From contig CAWJLP010000021.1 of NCBI GenBank assembly GCA_963843745.1, forward strand, positions 496,001-560,000: a stretch of 64,000 nt of DNA, written 5' to 3'. A program made the position numbers and the translations under genes. The DNA is from Trebonia sp963843745 (lineage in GTDB: Bacteria; Actinomycetota; Actinomycetes; Streptosporangiales; Streptosporangiaceae). This document shows, piece by piece, positions 33,108 through 41,237 of this stretch (the stretch's first letter is position 1; every line of letters begins with the position of its first letter). The notes beneath the pieces are model-generated. The model saw only the letters and a list, made by a program, of their open reading frames with translations, made no database searches and was not told the DNA's origin.

Positions 33108-33866
33108 CTATTTCCATGGCGGCCTGCCGACCAGGCAGTACTCGTGTCCGCCGGGGTCGGTCAGCACGGTCCAGTACTGGAACGTGCCGGTCACCCGCGC
33201 GCCGTGATCGACGTGCCAGGCTACCGCCGCGTCGCGGTCCGTGCAGCCTAGGTCGATGTGCCCGCGGGCCCGCTGACCTGGCGCCGCCTCCTCCCGCCGC
33301 TGCAGCAGCAGCCGGACCGGCATCCCGGTGCCCGCCGGCCCGCTCAGGTAGGCGAACCCCGGCACCGGCGCGGCCTGTGGCGCCTGGCCGGTGAGCGAGG
33401 CCCAGAAGGCGCTCTCGCTGGCGAACAGCTCCGGCGGGATGTCCAGGCACAGCGTGTCCACCCGGCTGACCCCGCTGCCATCCACCGGCTGCGGGGCCGG
33501 CACGGCACGCTCCCCCTCCCAGCGGACCAGGCAGAACGTGAACCCGCCAGGGCTGTCGGCGACGATCACCTCGCCCGCCTCCCGGTGCCGCACGGTGGCG
33601 CCAAGCGACACCGCCAGGCCGGCCGCCTCATCGAGCGCCTGCAGCGCCCCGGCCGCCGCATCGACGTGCAGGTCGAGGTGGTAGCCGCCGTCCCCCGCGA
33701 GCACCCGCTGCACCCGCAGGTAGGCGTCCCCTGACGGAGGCAGCAAGGTGGCGAAATCGCCACCGGGCCCGCGGAACGCGGACAGCCCGTAGCCTGTCAC
33801 CGCTCGCCAGAACGCGATCCCGGGCCAAACCCCGCCGCCGGGAAATCCAGGAAGACCGTGAGCCAC
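33108..33866 (-). CDS. VOC (glyoxalase/bleomycin resistance-like) superfamily protein
   Basis: This 252-residue protein has two VOC modules: residues about 12-125 (AFWRAVTGYGLSAFRG, LDLHVDAAAGALQALDEAAG, DSPGGFTFCLV) and about 135-252 (RVDTLCLDIPPELFASESAF, HIDLGCTDRDAAVAWHVDHG, LTDPGGHEYCLVGRPPW). The metal ligands His and Glu are retained in the second module. It is a two-domain monomer like many actinobacterial VOC proteins; the substrate is unknown. The start is GTG 33866. It lies 10 bases upstream of the CelD-type gene on the same strand and may share its mRNA. Confidence 0.85.
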   Translation of the reverse strand: MAHGLPGFPGGGVWPGIAFWRAVTGYGLSAFRGPGGDFATLLPPSGDAYLRVQRVLAGDGGYHLDLHVDAAAGALQALDEAAGLAVSLGATVRHREAGEVIVADSPGGFTFCLVRWEGERAVPAPQPVDGSGVSRVDTLCLDIPPELFASESAFWASLTGQAPQAAPVPGFAYLSGPAGTGMPVRLLLQRREEAAPGQRARGHIDLGCTDRDAAVAWHVDHGARVTGTFQYWTVLTDPGGHEYCLVGRPPWK

Positions 33867-33901
33867 CGGAATGCCACGCGATCAAGCATGCACCCTTCGG
33901 A

Positions 33902-35286
33902 TCACCACGCGGTGCCGGGAACGCTTGTGCCTATCGCTGTGCTGATGCTCGCGGACCACGGGATCGGCTGCCGGTGGCCGTTCCTGACCACGAATGCGTG
34001 GCCGTCCGCCTCGCCGATCTCGCCGATCAGGATGCTGGCGTCCGGGCTGGCCCACAGCAGGAGGGGCGCGGTGCTCTCGCTCGCGCGCAATCCCCCTGGC
34101 GCGGTGACCGTCGTCTGCACCGGAGCGCGCAACGCGCCGAGGATGGTGATCAGCTGTCCCGTCCTCGCGGAGAACTCGCCGATTCCCTGGGTCACCGGAG
34201 TGCTGGGCCAGAACGGGTAGTAGCCGGGGTGCGCTTTCCGCGCGGGATCCACGTAGCCGCCGCACAGGACGTAGGCTCCGTTGGCGCTGAGGAACGGGTC
34301 GCTGCTACACACGAAGTCGCTGCTGTTGGCCGGGACGCCGCCTAGGTACGACGAGGTCGCCAGCACGAACCTGCTGGCCGACACGAGGTTGTCTCCCGGC
34401 GGTGTGCTGGTGTCGAACAGGTGCACGCCATCGGAGCCCTTGCCGCCCCACACGAAAGAGATGGTCCGGTCATTCGCCGCCCAAGCGACGCTCGCGGGGT
34501 TGTCCCGGCCGAGGCCGATGTCCGACGGCCCGCCCTGGGCCGGAGTGGCAGCCCAGGTGCGCTCGGCGCCGCCGGGCAGGGTGTAGACGCGGATCTGGCT
34601 CACCTGCGGTCCGTTCTCATAGGCGACCGCCACCCGGGTGCCGTCGGGCGAGATGGACGCGGTCTGCAGGTTCAGCCCGTTGAACTGCGGCAGTGGCAGG
34701 GCGCTGAGCGCGGCCCGATCGGTGGCCGGGTCGAAATGCAGCAGGAACAGCCGGACCGGCTCCGGGATCTGCGTGCCGACGCCCGCGACGCGCGTGTTCC
34801 ACACCTGCGCGCCGACGAGGAACGTCCGGTCGTCGGCCGTGCCGTCGACCAGCATGAACTGGCCATAGGGCCGCGGGGCGGTCACCGTCGCCAGCGCCTT
34901 GCCGGTGACCGTGGACCGCACCGTGAGCTCAGCCGGATCCAGGGCAGGCAGCGGCGCGGCCGTGGTGAGCGCGACGTAGTACGGCGGCACCCCCGGGATG
35001 ACGGAGCCCGAACCGGCCGGCGCCGGCCAGGTAGTAACGCAGCACGAGCACTTCGCGCTGCCGGTGCGGAAGCCGCCGCAGCGCCGCGAGCACGACCCGC
35101 CGGTCCTCGCTGGCCAGCGACGGCCCGTCCACGCCAGGCGCCGCACTGTCCAGCGCCTCATCCCCGGTCGCCGAGCATCACCTGAGCCAGCCGGGTCAGC
35201 CCGAGCGCGTGCTCGGCGTAGAGGGCGGCCACGATCGCGGTCGCGTCCCGGGTGTCCCGCACCGACAGCGCGGCGATCAGGTTCAT
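33902..35286 (-). pseudogene. relic of an ECF sigma factor gene joined to a beta-propeller membrane gene
   Basis: Reading the minus strand, ATG 35286 gives MNLIAALSVRDTRDATAIV and AEHALGLTRLAQVMLGDR, the start of an ECF sigma factor, then a TGA near 35160. In another frame (about 35140-35030) follows EDRRVVLAALRRLPHRQREV and LVLRYYL, the start of sigma region 4, but most of region 2 and the helix-turn-helix are deleted. The reading then passes, from about 35010, into 370 codons of a WD40/TolB-like propeller (VPPYYVALTTAAPLPALDPA, FLVGAQVWNTRV, WAANDRTISFVWGG) without signal or membrane helix. The intact pair, sigma factor then propeller protein, is common in actinobacteria; here deletions fused and killed it. 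Confidence 0.75.
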
Positions 35287-35349
35287 GTCACAGAGACGCG
35301 GCCAGCCGCGCCACGCTGCTTCATACCGCCAATTTTCTGCCCGCCCAGG

Positions 35350-35355
35350 TAGTGT
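35350..35355 (+). promoter_or_regulatory. -10 candidate for thyX
   Basis: TAGTGT ends 8 bases before ATG 35364, with no ribosome site, compatible with a leaderless transcript. Confidence 0.4.
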
Positions 35356-35363
35356 GCTGTGCC

Positions 35364-36152
35364 ATGAGGACGGTAGAACCCGAGGTTTTCCTGGTCGCGC
35401 GGCCCCAGATCGACTACGAGGCGATCGCCGCCTACCTGCGCGAAGTCGGCGGGGAACGCTGGCTCGAGCGGCTGGACCGCGACCAGCTCGACACCGACGC
35501 GCAGAACCTCGCCGAGTTCGCCGGCCGGATGTGCTACCGCTCCTGGGAGCCCGGCCTGAACCCGAACGTGAGCCGGATCCGCGAGGACCAGGTCCAGTAC
35601 CTGCAAAACATCCTGCGCAGCGGCCACGGATCGGTCCTCGAGCACATTAACTTCACGTTCGTGCTGCACAACGTCAGCCGTGTATTCACCCATGAAGCCA
35701 TTCGGCATCGCGCGGGCACGGCGATCTCGCAGGAGTCGCTCCGCTTCGTCCGTCTCGATGAACTGCCCTTCTGGTTCCCTGACTGGGCGCAACAGGATCC
35801 CGAGCTGATGAAGCGCGCGATCGCCCTGCTGACGGAGATGGAAGCCTTCCAGCAGTGGATGGCCGGGCACTTCCGCCTCGACGACGACGGCGTCCCCTTC
35901 CACGAGAAGAAGCACAAGACGTCGTTCATGCGCCGCTTCGCGCCGGACGGCGTGGCCACCGGGCTGGTGTGGACCGCGAACATCAGGGCGCTGCGGCACA
36001 CCATCGAGATGCGCACCGACGCGGGGGCCGAGGAGGAAATCCGGCTGGTCTTCGGCAAGATCGGGGAGATCATGCGCGCCGAGGCGCCCGCGCTGTTCAG
36101 CGACTACCAGGTGACCGACGGTGCATGGGTGCCAGGCTGGCGGAAGGTCTAA
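35364..36152 (+). CDS. thyX: FAD-dependent thymidylate synthase
   Basis: This 262-residue flavoenzyme converts dUMP to dTMP using methylenetetrahydrofolate and NADPH. It has GHGSVLEHINFTFVLHNVSR at about residues 88-107, then the ThyX motif region RHRAGTAISQESLRF (about 116-130), and near the end NIRALRHTIEMRTDAGAEEE. The signature is of the RHR-x8-S form rather than the RHR-x7-S of the Mycobacterium and Thermotoga enzymes; the spacing is known in other ThyX subgroups. ATG 35364 is chosen from the -10 position, and upstream in-frame sequence reads as the decayed sigma gene on the other strand. No thyA or folate gene is adjacent. Confidence 0.93.
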   Translation: MRTVEPEVFLVARPQIDYEAIAAYLREVGGERWLERLDRDQLDTDAQNLAEFAGRMCYRSWEPGLNPNVSRIREDQVQYLQNILRSGHGSVLEHINFTFVLHNVSRVFTHEAIRHRAGTAISQESLRFVRLDELPFWFPDWAQQDPELMKRAIALLTEMEAFQQWMAGHFRLDDDGVPFHEKKHKTSFMRRFAPDGVATGLVWTANIRALRHTIEMRTDAGAEEEIRLVFGKIGEIMRAEAPALFSDYQVTDGAWVPGWRKV

Positions 36153-36338
36153 TTCTCGTCAGGAACCCGGCGGCGAAGAGAAGCCCGTAGAAATACGTCA
36201 TCGCCAGGTCAGAAACCACTTCAGTCAGGAAGAATGGCGATGGTGCGGGGGCGGGGTTGGTGTTCCCGTCTGACGGTTGCGCACAGTGTTGCACTCGGTT
36301 GCACTCGCGACAGAGCGTTACAAGGCGAGGAGGACTGA

Positions 36339-37136
36339 ATGGGCCGCCCGATCATAGGCATTACCTGCGAGCTGGAGGCGGCCCGCTGGGGAGACTGGCT
36401 CCGTGAGGCCGCGATTTCCCCGGTCAGTTACACCCGGGCCGTGGAGCGGGCCGGGGGAGCGCCGGCGCTGCTGCCCCCGGTGCCGCCGGATTCGGTGTCC
36501 TCCCTCGTCGGCCGCCTCGACGGGCTGCTATTCACCGGCGGCAGGGACGTCGACCCCGCGCTGTACGAGCAGCAGCGGCTGGACGATACCGACCTGCCCG
36601 AGCACCGCAGGGACAGGTTCGAGCTTCTGCTGATGCGCGCCGCGCTCGCGGGCGGCCTGCCCTTCCTCGCCATCGGCCGCGGGTTGCACGTGCTGACGGT
36701 GGCCCGCGGCGGCACGCTCACCCAGCACCTGCCCGCGCACCGGCCGGACCGGGCCCGCTACCTGCCGCACGACGTGCACCTGGCCGACGACAGCGTGCTC
36801 GGCCGCCTGCTCGGCAGCAAGGTCCAGGTGCCCGCCGCGCACCACCAGGCGCCGGACCAGCTCGGCGACGGCCTGACGGTGACCGGGTGGTCGCCCGACG
36901 ACCAGGTGGTGGAGGCCGTGGAAGTCGCCGGGCACGGGTTCGGCGTGGGCGTGCACTGGCACCCCGAGGAAAGCGACGACCTCCGCCTCCTGACCGCCCT
37001 GGTCGAGGCGGCCGGCAAACCACGCCGCGAGCAGGCCAAGCGGGCGGAACCGCAGCAACCCCAGGCGCACCAGCAGCCCAAGAAGCCGTCGGCGGCCAAG
37101 CCGAAGGCGGCCACCGCACCCGCTAAAGCAACATAG
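36339..37136 (+). CDS. class I glutamine amidotransferase-like (peptidase C26) protein lacking the catalytic cysteine
   Basis: The 265-residue protein has the C26 gamma-glutamyl hydrolase fold: RPIIGITCELEAARWGDWL, LDGLLFTGGRDVDPALYEQQ, the nucleophile-elbow region PFLAIGRGLHVLTVARGG (residues about 109-126), and GVHWHPEESDD with the His and Glu partners. In active members the elbow reads xGICRGxQ; here residue 113 is Gly, so the nucleophile is lost. It is probably a binding or regulatory pseudoenzyme, or non-functional. The last 45 residues are a Pro/Lys/Ala/Gln tail. GAGGAGG precedes the ATG. The stop codon lies within a palindromic element. Confidence 0.85.
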   Translation: MGRPIIGITCELEAARWGDWLREAAISPVSYTRAVERAGGAPALLPPVPPDSVSSLVGRLDGLLFTGGRDVDPALYEQQRLDDTDLPEHRRDRFELLLMRAALAGGLPFLAIGRGLHVLTVARGGTLTQHLPAHRPDRARYLPHDVHLADDSVLGRLLGSKVQVPAAHHQAPDQLGDGLTVTGWSPDDQVVEAVEVAGHGFGVGVHWHPEESDDLRLLTALVEAAGKPRREQAKRAEPQQPQAHQQPKKPSAAKPKAATAPAKAT

Positions 37137-37178
37137 TGGATCGTTAGGCACCCCAGAGGAGCCCTACTGATCCACTAT
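37133..37178. repeat. palindromic intergenic element, copy 2
   Basis: ATAGTGGATC (37133-37142) and GATCCACTAT (37169-37178) are perfect arms. Inside, GTTAGGCACC resembles copy 1's reverse strand and GGAGCCC faces it. The first bases include the stop codon of the C26-like gene. Placed between convergent genes, it could also act as a terminator. It matches the design of 11036-11087. Confidence 0.75.
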
Positions 37179-37191
37179 CTTCGCTTGGCCC

Positions 37192-38121
37192 CTACAGCGG
37201 GGTGTTGTAGCTGGTGAGCCAGTGGGTGTGCAGCCAGGCGATGGCGGACGTCCAGGCGCCCGTTACCTCGAGGACGCCGACGACCACCAGCAGGGCGCCG
37301 CCGATCCTGCTGACCAGCCGCGCGTTGCGGCGGAAGAAGCCGAGCACGTTCACCGCGCGCTGGAACGCGGCCGCGACGATCAGGAACGGGATGCCGAGAC
37401 CGAGCCCGTAGACGAACGCGAGGAACGCGCCGCGCGCGGCGGTGCCCGACGTCTCGGACAGCGCCAGCACGGCGGTCAGCGTGGGGCCAATGCACGGCGT
37501 CCAGCCGAAGCCGAACATCACGCCGAGCAGCGGCGCCCCCGCCAGCCCGGCCTGCGGCCGCGCCGCCGGACGGAAGATCCGGCCGGCGAAGCTGAAGCGG
37601 TCGAACACCCCGGCGAACATCAGCCCGAGCAGGATCGTGATCACCCCGAGGACCTGAGTGAGCCCGGTGTTATGGGCGCGGAGCAGGTGGCCGAGCCCGC
37701 CGAACGCGAGCCCGTAAACCGCGAAGACGGCGGAGAACCCGAGGACGAACAGCGCGGTCCCGGCGACAGCCCGTCCGCCAGGGGGATACGGGGGGCGGGA
37801 GCCCCCCGTGCCGGAAGGCGCAGCTGCAGAACCCGGCGCGTCAGCGGCCGTGACCGTCGCGGTCGTGACGCCGCCGCTGCCGCCCTCCGCGACAGCGACG
37901 GCGGCGGCACCGCCGCCCTCCACAGCCGCACTCTCCGTGGCACCGCCGGCCTCGCGTCCGCCCGCGCCCGCGCCGGCGCCGGACATGCCGGTGATGTACG
38001 ACAGGTAGCCGGGCACCAGCGGCAGGCAGCAGGGCGACAGGAACGTCAGCGCGCCGGCCGCGGCGGCGACGGGTATCGCCAGGATCAGCGGCCCCGAGGA
38101 GACCAGGTTCTCGACGCTCAT
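37192..38121 (-). CDS. CcdA-type thiol:disulfide transporter (cytochrome c biogenesis family)
   Basis: This 309-residue protein has six membrane helices of the CcdA/DsbD-beta type. Redox motifs are LSPCCLPLVPGYLSYITG in helix 1 (about residues 28-45) and GWTPCIGPTLTAV in helix 4 (about 210), which carry reducing equivalents across the membrane for cytochrome c or other envelope thiols. Between helices 1 and 2 lies an unusually long loop of about 75 residues rich in Gly, Ala, Ser and Pro, not part of the normal fold. ATG 38121 overlaps the stop of the upstream 149-residue membrane gene. No ResB/ResC or thioredoxin gene is adjacent. Confidence 0.88.
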   Translation of the reverse strand: MSVENLVSSGPLILAIPVAAAAGALTFLSPCCLPLVPGYLSYITGMSGAGAGAGGREAGGATESAAVEGGGAAAVAVAEGGSGGVTTATVTAADAPGSAAAPSGTGGSRPPYPPGGRAVAGTALFVLGFSAVFAVYGLAFGGLGHLLRAHNTGLTQVLGVITILLGLMFAGVFDRFSFAGRIFRPAARPQAGLAGAPLLGVMFGFGWTPCIGPTLTAVLALSETSGTAARGAFLAFVYGLGLGIPFLIVAAAFQRAVNVLGFFRRNARLVSRIGGALLVVVGVLEVTGAWTSAIAWLHTHWLTSYNTPL

Positions 38122-38567
38122 CCCCGCCGCTTGCCCTGCGGAATGATCACCAGGTTGGCGGCGTAGCAGAGCATCGCGACGCCGGTGGCGATCGCCATGC
38201 CGAGCGACGCGCCGTCGGCGCCGTCCTGCGCGAACGACGATCCGGCGCCGGCCGCGGCGAGAATGGCGACAAGCCCGGCGATGGACGTGGCCAGCACCGC
38301 GCCCGACTTCGCCTGAACCGCGCGGAACACCAGCACCGCGGCCGCGATGACCAGCAGGATGCCGAGGATCACGTGGATCGCGAGCAGCGGGCTGGAGAAC
38401 AGCCCGACGGACTTCTTCGCGGTCGGGGCCGTGCCGTACAGGTTGTACGCCGTCCCGATGACGAACTGCAGCACCAGCATCGTCAGGGCGCCGAAGCTGG
38501 CCATGCGGACCCGCTCTAGCCGCGTGGCGAGTGCGGACCCTGTTCCCGGTTCGGTCAGCGTTGACAT
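38118..38567 (-). CDS. small four-helix membrane protein
   Basis: This 149-residue protein has about four membrane helices (FGALTMLVLQFVIGTAYNLY, LLAIHVILGILLVIAAAVLV, GAVLATSIAGLVAILAAAGA, GMAIATGVAMLCYAANLVII). His in helix 2 and Tyr near the first helix end recall heme- or quinone-related small membrane proteins, but I do not recognise the family with certainty. It is co-transcribed with the CcdA-type gene (4-base overlap), so a role in envelope redox or cytochrome assembly is a reasonable inference. It is leaderless and divergent from the GT87 gene. Confidence 0.75.
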   Translation of the reverse strand: MSTLTEPGTGSALATRLERVRMASFGALTMLVLQFVIGTAYNLYGTAPTAKKSVGLFSSPLLAIHVILGILLVIAAAVLVFRAVQAKSGAVLATSIAGLVAILAAAGAGSSFAQDGADGASLGMAIATGVAMLCYAANLVIIPQGKRRG

Positions 38568-38573
38568 GCCACC

Positions 38574-38583
38574 ACGATATCGT
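38574..38583. promoter_or_regulatory. palindromic shared -10 region of two divergent leaderless genes
   Basis: ACGATATCGT is a perfect palindrome, so both strands read TATCGT. On the plus strand it ends 7 bases before GTG 38591, and on the minus strand 6 bases before ATG 38567. Both genes would be leaderless, and polymerases would compete for the same ten base pairs. Confidence 0.6.
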
Positions 38584-38590
38584 TACCGGT

Positions 38591-40012
38591 GTGAATTCGG
38601 TCGCCGTCAGCCCCCCAAGCACCCGGCTCGTGAAAGCCGGCGCCATCGCGTTCGGCGCGATCCTCGCCAGCTGGGTGATCTTCGACGTCCTCAGCGGCAA
38701 GGCCGGCGCGCTGAACCCGGTGGACCTGACCGTGTACCGGGACGGCGGGCTGATCGTCCGGCACGTCCGGCCGTACTACGACCCGCACGCGGGCGCCCCC
38801 CTCTATGACTGGGGCGGGTACAGCTCGCTGGCGCTGAAGTTCACCTACACGCCGTTCGCCGCGATCGTGTTCGCGCTGATCTCGTTCGTCCCGATGAAGC
38901 CGTTGCTGGCGCTGTCGGTCATCGTGAACATCGCCAGCCTGGTGGCGGCGCTGTGGTTCACGTTCCGCGCCCTCGGCTACACAGACCGCCGGGTCCGGCT
39001 CGGCGCGACGCTGCTGGCCGCGGCGGTCACGTTCTGGCTGCAGCCGGTGGTGCGGACGATCTACCTCGGCCAGGTCAACCTGATCCTGATGGCGGCGATC
39101 ATCTGGGACCTGACCCAGGTGGAGTTCACCGCGAACGGAAAGCGGCGCTGGTGGGCGGGCGCGGTGACCGGAGTCGCCGCGGGGATCAAGCTGGTGCCGC
39201 TGATCTTCGTCCCGTACCTGCTGCTCACGAAGCGGTTCAGGGAGGCGGCGATGACCGTGGCCGGCTTCCTGGCGACCGTTCTCATCGGGTTCGCGATCCT
39301 GCCGGGCGACTCGTCCAAGTGGTGGCTGCACGGGCTGGTCTTCTCCGACGGCAACAGGACCGGGTTCACCGGCTGGGCGGGCAACCAGTCGCTGCGCGCG
39401 ATCATCACCCGGTTCGCCGGATCCATCAACGCCGGCACCAGGCCCTGGCTGGCCGCCGCCCTCGTGGCCGTCGTGCTCGGCATCGTGGCCGCGGCGCTGC
39501 TCTACCGCGCCGGCTACCCGATGGTCGCCCTGCTCACCACCGCGCTGACCGGGCTGCTCGTCTCGCCGATCAGCTGGGACCACCACTGGGTGTGGGTCGC
39601 TCCCGGCCTCGCGGTCGCCGGCCACTACGCGATCCGCGCCTGGCGGGCCGGGGAGAAGTGGCGGGCCAGCTGGATCGCCGCGATCGGCGCCGGCATCATC
39701 GTCGCGTACGGCGCCTGGCCGGACGCGCTGTGGGAGCACGCCCGCAACCTCGGCAAGTTCTCGCTCGGCTTCCTGTGGGCGCAGAAAAACACCAGCCCGA
39801 TCCTGTTCAGCCAGCACGGCGACCAGCCGCAGTACGTCGAGTACCACTGGCACGGCTTCCAGCTGCTGTGGGGCAACATCTACATCCTCGGCGGCATCGC
39901 CCTGCTGCTGATCCTGTTCGGCATCGCGGTCAGGCTCCGCCACGCGGCGCCGGCGCCGCATGGCGGAGCTGCCGAGCCCTCCGGCGTCCCCGCCGAAGTC
40001 CCCGCGACGTAG
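38591..40012 (+). CDS. GT87 family polyprenol-phosphate-mannose-dependent mannosyltransferase
   Basis: This 473-residue protein with about 11-12 membrane helices is of the GT-C type. Near the N-terminus, the first extracytoplasmic loop reads LNPVDLTVYRDGGLIVRHV, whose acidic residues are catalytic in PimE-like enzymes. Other features are LKFTYTPFAAIVFALIS, GQVNLILMAAIIWDL, GIKLVPLIFVPYLLL and VSPISWDHHWVW, the family's most recognisable block. It transfers mannose to envelope glycolipids or polysaccharides on the outer face. The tail is Ala/Pro-rich. GTG 38591 is the probable start. The next gene begins 10 bases after its stop. Confidence 0.9.
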   Translation: MNSVAVSPPSTRLVKAGAIAFGAILASWVIFDVLSGKAGALNPVDLTVYRDGGLIVRHVRPYYDPHAGAPLYDWGGYSSLALKFTYTPFAAIVFALISFVPMKPLLALSVIVNIASLVAALWFTFRALGYTDRRVRLGATLLAAAVTFWLQPVVRTIYLGQVNLILMAAIIWDLTQVEFTANGKRRWWAGAVTGVAAGIKLVPLIFVPYLLLTKRFREAAMTVAGFLATVLIGFAILPGDSSKWWLHGLVFSDGNRTGFTGWAGNQSLRAIITRFAGSINAGTRPWLAAALVAVVLGIVAAALLYRAGYPMVALLTTALTGLLVSPISWDHHWVWVAPGLAVAGHYAIRAWRAGEKWRASWIAAIGAGIIVAYGAWPDALWEHARNLGKFSLGFLWAQKNTSPILFSQHGDQPQYVEYHWHGFQLLWGNIYILGGIALLLILFGIAVRLRHAAPAPHGGAAEPSGVPAEVPAT

Positions 40013-40022
40013 CCGGTGCCGG

Positions 40023-41237
40023 ATGCGTCGTGCCGTGGCGGTGCCGATCGTGGCGGTGTCGATCGCGGCAGCGGCGCTGGCCGGCATCGTGATCGCCGCG
40101 GCCGCGCCTGCCCTCGCCACGCCGGCGCCGCTCAGCGGGACCGCGGACGCGCTCACCCAGTCCGCTAGCGATCCGGGCACCTGGACGACGACCGCTTACC
40201 TGAACACCGCGGCGCTGTGCGCGGAACCGGTTACCTTCGCGCTGCAGCTGACCCCCTCACCTGGCAAGCCGGTGCCAGCGACCCCGGCCAGCAGCGTCAC
40301 CGCGAACTGCGGTCCAGGAGAGTCGTCGTCGCCGATCACCGCGGTCACGCTCAGCGCCAGCCTCCCCGAGGTGCCGCTGTCCGCCACGCTGGTCGTCACG
40401 CCGTCCCCGCTGGCCGCCGCGTCAGAAGCGCAGCTGGACGTCACCCTGGCCGTGCACCGTCACGTGTCCGTCTATCAGTACCTGGTGATACCGGCCTGCT
40501 CCGGCGCCGCGCTCGCCGCGCTGCTCATCGTCGCCACGGTGGCGTTCGGGGTGCCCAGGCCGCGGCGGCCGGCCCGGCCGCCGCGGTCCGGACGCCGGAA
40601 CGCGCACCTGGACAAGGAGGATTTCTGGCGCAGGCCGCTGTACGCGGCCTCCGCGTGGACATGGGGCGACAGCTGGGTCACGAACATCACCGCGGTCGGC
40701 ACGCTCATCGGCACCGTGCTCACCGCGTCGAGCGGCGTCGCCGCGCTGTTGCCCGGGGTGGACCAGGGCCGGTTCAGCCTGCTGCTCGCCATGGCCGGCG
40801 GCGTATCGATCATCGCGCCGCTGATCTTCGCCCTGCTGAACTACCGCTTCAGCAGGCAGAACCCGGCGACCGCCCGGATCATGCAGATCAGCCTGCCAGC
40901 GGGTCACGGCGGCTTCACGGTCACCTTGCCCGTCGGCGGCAGCGTCACGGTGACGAGCGGCGGCACGCTGGACAGCGGCCAGGCGCTGAGTCCTGGCACC
41001 GCCCTGGACGTGCCGGTCAACGGGGAGGTCGAGGTGGCCGCGCCGGAAACCGGGCAGGACGATTCCACGATCCTGGTGCTGCCAGGCAGCAACGACATCG
41101 TGCTGCCGCCGGAGCAGCGGATCACGCTCAGGCCCGCGATCAACGTCCCGCCGAGCGCCATCCAGGGCGCCCAGGCAGCCCGGGTCGCCGAGGATAGCGC
41201 ATCCGGGCGGCACGGCCGGGCTTCGCGAGCCGCGTGA
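40023..41237 (+). CDS. secreted/membrane protein of unknown function, first of a two-gene unit
   Basis: This 404-residue protein has an N-terminal signal sequence (AVAVPIVAVSIAAAALAGIV) and an extracytoplasmic beta-rich domain of about 110 residues with two Cys. A membrane helix follows (LVIPACSGAALAALLIVATV), then a basic cytoplasmic stretch (about residues 180-205), two further helices near residues 218-285, and a C-terminal beta-type domain with repeats such as FTVTLPVGGSVTVTSGGTLD and NDIVLPPEQRITLRPA. I do not recognise a family. It starts 10 bases after the GT87 gene, so the two are probably co-transcribed. It overlaps the next gene by GTGA. Confidence 0.65.
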   Translation: MRRAVAVPIVAVSIAAAALAGIVIAAAAPALATPAPLSGTADALTQSASDPGTWTTTAYLNTAALCAEPVTFALQLTPSPGKPVPATPASSVTANCGPGESSSPITAVTLSASLPEVPLSATLVVTPSPLAAASEAQLDVTLAVHRHVSVYQYLVIPACSGAALAALLIVATVAFGVPRPRRPARPPRSGRRNAHLDKEDFWRRPLYAASAWTWGDSWVTNITAVGTLIGTVLTASSGVAALLPGVDQGRFSLLLAMAGGVSIIAPLIFALLNYRFSRQNPATARIMQISLPAGHGGFTVTLPVGGSVTVTSGGTLDSGQALSPGTALDVPVNGEVEVAAPETGQDDSTILVLPGSNDIVLPPEQRITLRPAINVPPSAIQGAQAARVAEDSASGRHGRASRAA

